Positions 1 to 5,038 of a DNA stretch of 5,820 nucleotides are shown in pieces. Source of the stretch: SG8-41 sp036397875 (GTDB lineage Bacteria > Pseudomonadota > Gammaproteobacteria > Burkholderiales > SG8-41). How positions within the stretch are numbered: position 1 is the first letter of the stretch; every line of letters starts with the position of its first letter. The stretch covers positions 1 to 5,820 of the forward strand of contig DASWIC010000137.1 of NCBI GenBank assembly GCA_036397875.1, written 5' to 3'. A program made the position numbers and the translations under genes. The notes under the pieces are model-generated. The model had not been told where the DNA came from and did not search any database. It worked only from the letters and a program-made list of their open reading frames with translations.

Positions 1-66
1 GCGAGTACGGGAATGGGCGGGAGTCGAATCACGATTCACGACTCACGATTCACGATTCACGCTTTT
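1..66. other. Intergenic stretch downstream of the VWA-like gene
   Basis: This stretch runs from the left edge of the window to the stop codon of the minus-strand VWA-like gene. Its only visible structure is the heptamer tandem repeat at 30-64. I see no hairpin followed by a T-run, so no intrinsic terminator can be assigned to the operon that ends here. The upstream 29 bases hold no recognisable element. An open frame crosses this stretch on the plus strand, but it continues antisense through the VWA-like gene and is not credible as a gene. Confidence 0.6.
30..64. repeat. Tandem heptamer repeat, consensus CACGATT, five units
   Basis: Five consecutive 7-base units are visible: CACGATT, CACGACT, CACGATT, CACGATT and CACGCTT. 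Three are identical, and the second and fifth each differ by one base. The array ends two bases before the stop codon of the minus-strand VWA-like gene, so it would be the first thing transcribed past that gene. On the other strand the unit reads AATCGTG. Short arrays of this kind occur between genes in several proteobacterial genomes. They may be simple-sequence expansions by slippage, but no function can be read from the sequence. Confidence 0.8.
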
Positions 67-1251
67 CTAATTGAGTTGAATGCGCTCCCCCCACGGGACC
101 TTCCCCCTGCCTTTCACCAGCCAGATCACCGGGAATACGGGCGCATCGCGCGGGAATTCCCCCTCGCCGTCGGTGAAATAGAGCAGGAGGTCCGGCCGCA
201 GGTGACCCGCCGCGATCCAGTCGAATACCGGAACGAAGCGGGTGCCGCCTCCGCCGCCGATCCCGTGCGGCAGCACGATGGTCTCCCAGGGCTGGAATTC
301 CCACGGTCCGCGGGGATCGAGTCGCTCGTCGCAGGCGTGGAGCGTGACGCGAGCCCGGATCTGTCCCTTCAGCGCGTTGACTTCGGATGCGAACTGCGCG
401 AGCTCCTCCGCGCCGATCGAGCCGCTCGTGTCGAGCGCCACGCAGAGATCCACTTCGCCGCTCGCCAGGCGCGGCAGCAGCGCATCGCCGTCGCGCCGCG
501 ACGGACGCTGAAAGCTGTAATCGTCCCGCGCCACGCTCATCAGATAGCGCGCCAGCAACACGCGCCACGGCAACCGCGGCTGGATCAGTCCGTCGACCAG
601 GCGCAGCCACGACTCGGCCAGCCGTCCCGCCCGCCGCGCCTGCTGCGCGGCGGAAACGATTCGGCTCCGCCAGCGTCGCGCCAGATCGGCGCGCTCGCCC
701 GGGGCCGCATCGCGCGGCGGGAAAGCCGCGCGTCCTGGACCGGGCCGCCGCTCATCGCCGGCTTCATCCCATGAATCGGAACTCAATTCCGATTCGTGAT
801 CGTCGAAGAGGTGACGATCGAGCGTCCTTTCCGCCGGCTCGGGCGGGATCAGCGGGTAGATCTCCTCCGCCGACAGGCCGCGGAAATCGGGATTGGCGAG
901 CGCGCCTGCCGGCGGCCTCAGCCCTTCGTCCATTAGCAAGAGATTGACGGCATGATCGCAGCTAATGTCCCAGCGCCGGCGCACCCGGTGGCTGCGGCGG
1001 GCGAAGTGTCCCAGCGCGCAGTGCATCGCCTCGTGCGCGAGCACGAACTGGGTCTCGGCGAGCGTCAGGCCCGCGATGTATTCCGGGTTGTAATAGAGAG
1101 CACGCGCGTCGGTGGCGACGGTCTCGCACCGTGCCGCAGCGACCGGGGCCAGCGGCAGATGCATGACGAGAGCGCCGATAAACGGCCGTTCCAGGATCAG
1201 GCGCGTGCGCGCCGCTCCCAGCTTGGTCGGGATGTCGGGGATTTCGCTCAA
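67..1251 (-). CDS. VWA-like protein with HExxH metallopeptidase-like N-terminal domain (DUF2201/COG3864 type)
   Basis: The 394-residue product begins at a TTG that overlaps the stop of the upstream ATPase gene (TTGA). I chose this start because the stretch ARTRLILERPFIGALV just after it resembles the usual family N-terminus, and the next ATG would remove it. The N-terminal domain carries HEAMH at residues 73-77 (HExxH, zinc-metallopeptidase-like), followed by SCDHAVN near 97-103. An acidic and proline/arginine-rich linker spans roughly 150-190. The C-terminal domain is von Willebrand A-like, with the MIDAS motif DTSGS at 274-278, a glycine run ending in Thr at about 332-337, and FTDG at 359-362. 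No signal peptide or membrane segment is seen, so it is probably cytosolic. By analogy with ViaA and CbbO, it likely acts as the substrate or adaptor partner of the adjacent MoxR-type ATPase. Whether the HExxH site cleaves anything, and what the target is, cannot be told from sequence. Confidence 0.9.
   Translation of the reverse strand: MSEIPDIPTKLGAARTRLILERPFIGALVMHLPLAPVAAARCETVATDARALYYNPEYIAGLTLAETQFVLAHEAMHCALGHFARRSHRVRRRWDISCDHAVNLLLMDEGLRPPAGALANPDFRGLSAEEIYPLIPPEPAERTLDRHLFDDHESELSSDSWDEAGDERRPGPGRAAFPPRDAAPGERADLARRWRSRIVSAAQQARRAGRLAESWLRLVDGLIQPRLPWRVLLARYLMSVARDDYSFQRPSRRDGDALLPRLASGEVDLCVALDTSGSIGAEELAQFASEVNALKGQIRARVTLHACDERLDPRGPWEFQPWETIVLPHGIGGGGGTRFVPVFDWIAAGHLRPDLLLYFTDGEGEFPRDAPVFPVIWLVKGRGKVPWGERIQLN
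773..795. repeat. Perfect inverted repeat inside the VWA-like gene
   Basis: Two 9-base arms, GAATCGGAA at 773-781 and TTCCGATTC at 787-795, are perfect reverse complements separated by a 5-base loop. The element lies in the part of the VWA-like gene that encodes the Ser/Glu/Asp-rich linker between its two domains. There is no T-run on either side, so it is not an intrinsic terminator. It could form an mRNA hairpin or a protein-binding palindrome, or it could be chance in a low-constraint linker. Confidence 0.6.
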
Positions 1252-2312
1252 TGCGTCTGCGCCAGCTTCAGATCGTAGAGCATGAGATCGGTGATGCTCA
1301 CCGCCCATTCGGAGAATTCCGGCACCGCGATGAGCGGCCTGCCGATCGAGCGGTGCAGGTCAGTCACCAGCATCACGCCCATCTCCCGCTGCGGGAAGCC
1401 CTTCGCGTACTTCAGGATGTGGCCATGCACCACCGCCGCGTGCGGCATGTCGCGCACCTGGACCGCGCGCCGCACCAGCGCCGCCGCGACGCCGTACTGG
1501 AGGTCGACGCCGCGCGGCACCTGCGCGCTCTCGCCCCGCGCGATGGCGTCGATATCCGGCAGCTCGTCCATGTTGTCCACGAACGCCTTGAATTCCACCC
1601 CGGCGGCCGGGCCGACGCACGCCTGCAGCGCGTCGAGCAGCAGCTCCGGGCTGTCGTCGAACTTGACGAGCGCCCGGTGCGCGTACTCCCACGAGCGCGG
1701 GCTCGGAAACGCGACGGGATTGCGCGCCAGGTCGAAATCGAACAGCAGGTCGGGCCGGAAGCGCAGGAAGGCGATCACGCGGGCATCGATCGCGGCCGCG
1801 TGCGCCCACGCCACCCAGTCGTCGAGGTGGGGCTCGATTTCGAAGTGGGTGAAGCGGTTGGCCAACGGCGTGGGCATGACGTAGGTCACCCCGCGGTCGC
1901 CGTAGCGGTTGCCCGCGGCGAAGATCACCCAGCCATCCGGGGCGCGGTATTCGCCGAGGCGGCGGTCGAGGATCAGCTGGTAGGCCGCCGCGGTGACGGT
2001 CGGCGGCGCGGAAGTGATTTCATCCAGGAACAGGATTCCGCTCGGCCCGTGCCGCGTCGCGTCCGGCAGCAGCGCCGGCACCGACCATTCGACGCGGTCG
2101 CCGGCGCGGAACGGTATGCCGCGGAGATCGGTGGGCTCCATCTGCGAGAGCCGGACGTCGATCAGGGGCACGCCGTGCTTGCGGGCGATCTGCGCGATGA
2201 TCTGCGACTTGCCGACTCCCGGCGGCCCCCACAGCATGACCGGGGTGTGCGCCGCCGCAGCCGTGCTGGCGAACTCCCGCTCGAGGATCTCGAAGATGTG
2301 CGACGGGCGCAT
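1248..2312 (-). CDS. MoxR-type AAA+ ATPase
   Basis: The 354-residue product is a AAA+ ATPase of the MoxR class. Visible motifs are Walker A GPPGVGKS (29-36), Walker B ILFLDE (93-98), sensor 1 AAGN (132-135), a probable arginine finger in ANRF (151-154) and a sensor-2-like Arg in PSPRSWE (around 206). A helical C-terminal region follows. Length and motif order fit MoxR proteins, which use ATP hydrolysis to remodel or insert cofactors into partner proteins, usually together with a VWA-domain protein. The VWA-like gene follows with a four-base overlap, so the two are almost certainly co-transcribed and translationally coupled. The ATG at 2312 has no clear Shine-Dalgarno sequence. An extended -10-like element only 8 bases upstream suggests a nearly leaderless transcript. 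The specific client is unknown. Confidence 0.93.
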   Translation of the reverse strand: MRPSHIFEILEREFASTAAAAHTPVMLWGPPGVGKSQIIAQIARKHGVPLIDVRLSQMEPTDLRGIPFRAGDRVEWSVPALLPDATRHGPSGILFLDEITSAPPTVTAAAYQLILDRRLGEYRAPDGWVIFAAGNRYGDRGVTYVMPTPLANRFTHFEIEPHLDDWVAWAHAAAIDARVIAFLRFRPDLLFDFDLARNPVAFPSPRSWEYAHRALVKFDDSPELLLDALQACVGPAAGVEFKAFVDNMDELPDIDAIARGESAQVPRGVDLQYGVAAALVRRAVQVRDMPHAAVVHGHILKYAKGFPQREMGVMLVTDLHRSIGRPLIAVPEFSEWAVSITDLMLYDLKLAQTH

Positions 2313-2382
2313 GGCATTTCATCATAGCACCGCGATGCGCCGTAGTATCATCGTCCATGCCAGAGCCGCGAAACCTACCCGA
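2313..2382. other. Divergent spacer between the AAA+ operon and the Nudix gene
   Basis: This 70-base region must hold the start signals of the minus-strand AAA+/VWA operon, and possibly those of the plus-strand Nudix gene. For the minus strand I see the extended -10-like TGCTATGAT. For the plus strand only a weak TAGTAT at 2343-2348 is visible, without a matching -35. No Shine-Dalgarno sequence precedes either start codon, and no long palindrome suggests an operator. Confidence 0.4.
2321..2329 (-). promoter_or_regulatory. Extended -10-like element upstream of the AAA+ gene
   Basis: On the minus strand the sequence reads TGC followed by TATGAT, which matches the extended -10 pattern TGnTATAAT with one mismatch in the hexamer. 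No good -35 hexamer stands at the usual distance, which is tolerated for extended -10 promoters. The predicted transcription start near 2314 is about two bases before the ATG, implying a leaderless or nearly leaderless mRNA. This agrees with the absence of a Shine-Dalgarno sequence. It is inference from sequence alone. Confidence 0.35.
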
Positions 2383-2925
2383 ATGAAATTCTGCAGCAAT
2401 TGCGGCGCGCCGGTCACACTCAAGGTTCCGGCCGGCGACACGCTTCCGCGCCACGTCTGCGACGCCTGCAGCACCATCCATTACCAGAACCCGCGCATGG
2501 TGGTGGGCTGCATCGCCGAGTGGGAGGATCGCATCCTGCTGTGCCGGCGCGGCATCGAGCCGCGCCATGGCCTGTGGACGGTGCCGGCCGGCTACATGGA
2601 AAACGGGGAGACGACATTCCAGGGCGCCATCCGCGAAACGCTGGAGGAAGCCCACGCCCGGGTGGAGATCGGCTCCCTTTACGCGCTCTACAACATCCCC
2701 CACGTCAGCCAGGTCTACCTCCTGTTTCGTGCCCGTCTGCTCGATCCCGACGTGCGTCCGGGTGCCGAAACGCTCGAGGCGCGGCTGTTTGCGGAGCGCG
2801 AGATTCCGTGGGACCGAATCGCCTTTGCAAGCGTTCGCAACGCGCTTGTTCATTACTACGATGACCGCAGTAGGGGCGAATTCCCGTTCCACATGGGGAC
2901 GATCGAGCAGCCGAGGAAAACCTGA
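2383..2925 (+). CDS. Nudix hydrolase with N-terminal zinc ribbon
   Basis: The 180-residue product opens with a zinc ribbon (C4, C7, C26, C29). A Nudix fold follows, with the catalytic box at 70-92: G70, E76, R84-E85 and E88-E89 fit Gx5Ex7RExxEE. The Gly usual near the end of the box is His91, and I recall such a change being common in this subgroup, where the segment often reads EEAxA. Nudix enzymes hydrolyse nucleoside diphosphates linked to another moiety, using Mg2+ or Mn2+ held by the box glutamates. Zinc-ribbon members include NADH pyrophosphatases, but this protein is shorter than NudC, so the substrate stays open. I chose the ATG at 2383 because MKFCSxCG is the usual family start. An in-frame ATG at 2335 would add 16 residues of no recognisable character. 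The Shine-Dalgarno sequence is poor. gcdH begins 77 bases downstream on the same strand, and co-transcription is possible but not shown. Confidence 0.92.
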   Translation: MKFCSNCGAPVTLKVPAGDTLPRHVCDACSTIHYQNPRMVVGCIAEWEDRILLCRRGIEPRHGLWTVPAGYMENGETTFQGAIRETLEEAHARVEIGSLYALYNIPHVSQVYLLFRARLLDPDVRPGAETLEARLFAEREIPWDRIAFASVRNALVHYYDDRSRGEFPFHMGTIEQPRKT

Positions 2926-2950
2926 CCCGCGACGGGTGGCGCGAGCCGAC

Positions 2951-2978
2951 TTGCGATCGGATCCGGAGCGTAGAATAT
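2951..2978 (+). promoter_or_regulatory. Weak promoter candidate upstream of gcdH
   Basis: TAGAAT at 2971-2976 matches the -10 consensus at five of six positions, and TTGCGA at 2951-2956 matches -35 at four of six. The spacing between them is only 14 bases. Using GAATAT at 2973-2978 as the -10 instead gives a spacing of 16 with a poorer hexamer. The region lies between the Nudix stop and the gcdH Shine-Dalgarno site, where a separate gcdH promoter would be expected. The match is too weak for a firm call. Confidence 0.25.
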
Positions 2979-2989
2979 TCTCGTCCTCG

Positions 2990-2995
2990 AAGGAG
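2990..2995 (+). promoter_or_regulatory. Shine-Dalgarno site of gcdH
   Basis: AAGGAG stands seven bases before the ATG at 3003, a near-ideal sequence and spacing. It is the strongest plus-strand ribosome-binding site in the window and fixes the gcdH start. Confidence 0.85.
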
Positions 2996-3002
2996 AAACA
3001 GC

Positions 3003-4196
3003 ATGACGGCGCCCATCCCGACCACCAAGCCGGCGTTCCAGTGGGACGATCCGCTGCTGCTCGAGGAGCAGCTGACGGCCGAGGAGCGAATGGTGCGCGA
3101 CACCGCGCGCGCCTACTGCCAGGAAAAGCTCATGCCGCGCGTTCTGGAAGCGCACCGGCACGAGCGCTTCGACCGCGGCATCCTGTACGAAATGGGAAAG
3201 CTCGGCTTCCTCGGCTCGACGCTATCGGGCTACGGATGCGCGGGCGTGAACCACGTGTGCTACGGCCTGCTGGCGCGCGAACTGGAGCGCGTGGACAGCG
3301 GCTATCGCTCGGCGATGTCCGCGCAGTCGAGCCTCGTCATGGTCCCCATCCACGAGTTCGGCAGCGAGGCGCAGCGTCAGAAATATCTACCGCGGCTCGC
3401 GACCGGCGAATGGGTCGGCTGTTTCGGCCTGACCGAGCCGGATTCCGGCTCCGATCCCTACAGCATGGTGACCCGGGCGCGGAAAGCGGACCGCGGCTAC
3501 GTGCTCCAGGGAAGCAAGACGTGGATCACCCACGCCCCGATCGCGGACGTGTTGCTGGTCTGGGCCAAGGACGAGAGCGGAGAGATCCGCGGTTTCCTCC
3601 TCGAGCGGGGCATGAAGGGATTGTCGACGCCCAAGATCGAGGGAAAATTCAGCATGCGCGTGTCGCCCACCGGCACGGTGGTCATGGAGCAGGTGTTCGT
3701 GCCGGAGGAAAATCTGCTGCCCGGCGTGTCGGGCCTGAAGGGACCATTCTCCTGCCTCAACAAGGCGCGCTACGGCATCTCCTGGGGCGCGCTCGGCGCG
3801 GCGGAATTTTGCTGGCACGCGGCGCGCAACTACGTCATGGACCGCAAGCAGTTCGGCCGCCCCCTCGCCGCCAACCAGCTGATCCAGCTGAAGCTCGCCA
3901 ACATGCAGACCGAGATCACCCTCGGCCTGCAGGTCGCGCTGAGGATCGGACGCCTGATGGACGAGGGCCGCGCGGCGCCCGAGATGATCTCGCTCGCCAA
4001 GCGTAACGCCGCCGGCAAGTCACTTGATATCGCGCGCGCCGCCCGCGACATGCATGGCGGCAACGGCATCGCCGACGAGTTTCATGTCATCCGCCACGTG
4101 ATGAACCTGGAGGCCGTCAATACCTACGAGGGCACGCACGACATCCACGCCCTCGTCCTCGGGCGCGCCCAGACCGGAATCGCGGCGTTCAGCTGA
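3003..4196 (+). CDS. gcdH: Glutaryl-CoA dehydrogenase
   Basis: The 397-residue FAD enzyme oxidises and decarboxylates glutaryl-CoA to crotonyl-CoA and passes electrons to electron-transfer flavoprotein. It is the committed step where lysine, tryptophan and some aromatic degradation routes join. The protein aligns from memory with human GCDH almost throughout. Shared stretches include ARELERVDSGYRSAMS (91-106), FGLTEPDSGSDP (141-152), GCLN/SCLN-like and ARYGI near 250-259, and VNTYEGTHDIHAL (372-384). Glu376 in YEGTHD is the expected catalytic base. Arg102 and Ser106 correspond to the residues that bind the substrate's free carboxylate. Glu95 is kept, which favours the decarboxylating rather than the non-decarboxylating type. 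No transit or signal peptide is present, and its length is normal for bacteria. It is preceded by an excellent Shine-Dalgarno site and ends 12 bases from the convergent terC gene. Confidence 0.96.
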   Translation: MTAPIPTTKPAFQWDDPLLLEEQLTAEERMVRDTARAYCQEKLMPRVLEAHRHERFDRGILYEMGKLGFLGSTLSGYGCAGVNHVCYGLLARELERVDSGYRSAMSAQSSLVMVPIHEFGSEAQRQKYLPRLATGEWVGCFGLTEPDSGSDPYSMVTRARKADRGYVLQGSKTWITHAPIADVLLVWAKDESGEIRGFLLERGMKGLSTPKIEGKFSMRVSPTGTVVMEQVFVPEENLLPGVSGLKGPFSCLNKARYGISWGALGAAEFCWHAARNYVMDRKQFGRPLAANQLIQLKLANMQTEITLGLQVALRIGRLMDEGRAAPEMISLAKRNAAGKSLDIARAARDMHGGNGIADEFHVIRHVMNLEAVNTYEGTHDIHALVLGRAQTGIAAFS

Positions 4197-4202
4197 GCCG
4201 GC

Positions 4203-4227
4203 GCGGCGTCAGCGCCGCTTGCGGCGC
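4203..4227. other. Overlapping GC-rich hairpins at the gcdH/terC convergent junction
   Basis: Two mutually exclusive stems are visible. One pairs 4203-4208 with 4213-4218 (GCGGCG with CGCCGC, TCAG loop). The other pairs 4212-4217 with 4222-4227 (GCGCCG with CGGCGC, CTTG loop). They lie just past the gcdH stop and cover the last codons and stop of terC. Neither is followed by a T-run on either strand, so they are not canonical intrinsic terminators. They could protect 3' ends or cause pausing. The terC portion encodes the Arg/Lys-rich tail, so some of the pairing may be incidental. Confidence 0.35.
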
Positions 4228-4976
4228 CCTCCCGGCACATGGCGTCGCAGGTGCACGGCCTCCCGCATGCGTGCGCGCACCCGGATGTTGAGCATTTCGA
4301 CCGCCACCGCGAATGCCATCGCAAAGTAAATGTAGCCCTTGGGAATGTGCAGGTCCCAGCCCTCGCCGATCAGCGCCACGCCGATCAGTATCAGGAACGA
4401 CAGCGCCAGCATCTTGATCGTCGGATGTCGGTCAACGAACTCGCCGAGCGGCCCCGCGGAGAACAGCATCACGCCGACCGCCAGGACGATTGCAACCACC
4501 ATGATCGCGAGCTCGTCCACCATCCCGACGGCGGTAATGACGGAATCGAGCGAGAACACGATGTCGATCACCGCGATCTGGGCGATCACCGCTCCGAATC
4601 CCGCCACCACGGCGGTGCCCCGCTCGTCCTCCTCCTCGCCTTCGAGCGCATTGTGGATCTCGTGAACGCTCTTCCAGAGCAGGAACAGTCCGCCGCCGAT
4701 CAGGATGAGATCGCGACCGGATATCAGCTTACCCAGCACGGGTATTTCGAACAGCGGGGCAGTGAGCGTCATGATCCAGGTGAGCGTGAACAGCAACGCC
4801 AGCCGGGTGAGCATCGCCAGCACGAGCCCGATGGTGCGCGCCCGCGCCCGCTGGCGCTCCGGCAGCCGCCCGCACAGAATCGAGATGAAGATGATGTTGT
4901 CCACGCCGAGCACGATCTCGAGCGCGGTCAGCGTCGCCAGTGCGAGCCAGGCGTGCGGATCGAGTAGCCATTCCAT
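4209..4976 (-). CDS. TerC family integral membrane protein, YgdQ-like
   Basis: The 255-residue inner-membrane protein of the TerC family closely resembles E. coli YgdQ as I recall it. Shared stretches include DPxAWLALxTLTxLEIVLGxDNIIF, RDLILxxGGLFLxWK, FSLDSVITAVG, VDRHPxxKMLALSFLIL and HxPKGYIYFAM. About seven membrane segments can be drawn: near 12-34, 49-70, 88-102, 122-146, 153-173, 188-204 and 213-230. Conserved acidic residues lie within them: Glu20 and Asp26 in LEIVLGVDN, and Asp144 in SLDS. The loop around 112-119 is strongly acidic and the C-terminal 25 residues are Arg/Lys-rich, fitting a cytoplasmic tail. TerC proteins are linked to manganese export, metal supply to exported enzymes and tellurite resistance, but the YgdQ branch is little characterised. 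The ATG at 4976 is supported by GAGGAG and by the family N-terminus; an upstream ATG at 5036 would fall in the promoter candidate. Confidence 0.94.
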   Translation of the reverse strand: MEWLLDPHAWLALATLTALEIVLGVDNIIFISILCGRLPERQRARARTIGLVLAMLTRLALLFTLTWIMTLTAPLFEIPVLGKLISGRDLILIGGGLFLLWKSVHEIHNALEGEEEDERGTAVVAGFGAVIAQIAVIDIVFSLDSVITAVGMVDELAIMVVAIVLAVGVMLFSAGPLGEFVDRHPTIKMLALSFLILIGVALIGEGWDLHIPKGYIYFAMAFAVAVEMLNIRVRARMREAVHLRRHVPGGRRKRR

Positions 4977-4983
4977 CGGACCG

Positions 4984-4991
4984 TCTCCTCT
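4984..4991 (-). promoter_or_regulatory. Shine-Dalgarno site of the terC-like gene
   Basis: On the minus strand AGAGGAGA precedes the ATG at 4976 with a seven-base gap, a strong ribosome-binding site. It decides between this start and the upstream in-frame ATG at 5036, which has no such signal. Confidence 0.8.
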
Positions 4992-5007
4992 TTCTGTTAT
5001 CTTTGCG

Positions 5008-5036
5008 ATTATTGCCGTCGCTGCCAAAACGATCAA
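5008..5036 (-). promoter_or_regulatory. Sigma-70-type promoter candidate for the terC-like gene
   Basis: On the minus strand TTGATC (5036-5031) and AATAAT (5013-5008) are separated by exactly 17 bases. They match -35 at four of six and -10 at five of six positions. Transcription would begin near 5001, giving a leader of about 25 bases that contains the GAGGAG site. The -35 hexamer ends two bases from the ATG of the divergent hydratase gene, so polymerase bound here would sit over that gene's 5' end. This is the best promoter match in the window. Confidence 0.5.
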
Positions 5037-5038
5037 TC

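Noticed and set aside
30..64. Heptamer array as a possible CRISPR or attachment site
   Set aside because: The units are only 7 bases and contiguous with no spacers. There is no integrase or cas gene and no tRNA nearby.
67..2312. AAA+/VWA pair as a phage-defence system
   Set aside because: MoxR/VWA modules do occur in some defence loci. Here the neighbours are metabolic and housekeeping genes, base composition does not change, and no nuclease, toxin or mobile gene is present.
1251..2327. Long open frame of 358 codons on the plus strand, antisense to the AAA+ gene
   Set aside because: Its product is rich in Arg, His, Val and Asp with no domain, and it mirrors the codons of a clear AAA+ ATPase. 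Such antisense frames are a by-product of GC-rich codon use.
2335..2382. Upstream in-frame ATG extending the Nudix protein by 16 residues
   Set aside because: The added residues have no recognisable character, and the family normally begins MKFCSxCG at the later ATG. No Shine-Dalgarno site favours the upstream start.
2925..2937. Short stem ACCCG/CGGGT just after the Nudix stop as a terminator
   Set aside because: The stem has five pairs with a three-base loop and no following T-run, too weak for an intrinsic terminator.
2567..4006. Open frame of 479 codons on the plus strand across the Nudix gene and gcdH
   Set aside because: It is out of frame with two well-supported genes, and its translation is Arg/Ala/Gly-rich without motifs.
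4977..5036. Upstream in-frame ATG extending the TerC-like protein by 20 residues
   Set aside because: It lies within the -35 region of the promoter candidate, while GAGGAG stands directly before the ATG at 4976, where the YgdQ-like N-terminus begins.
4977..5038. Manganese riboswitch (yybP-ykoY type) upstream of the terC-like gene
   Set aside because: Only 62 bases separate the two start codons, and the predicted leader is about 25 bases, too short for that riboswitch.
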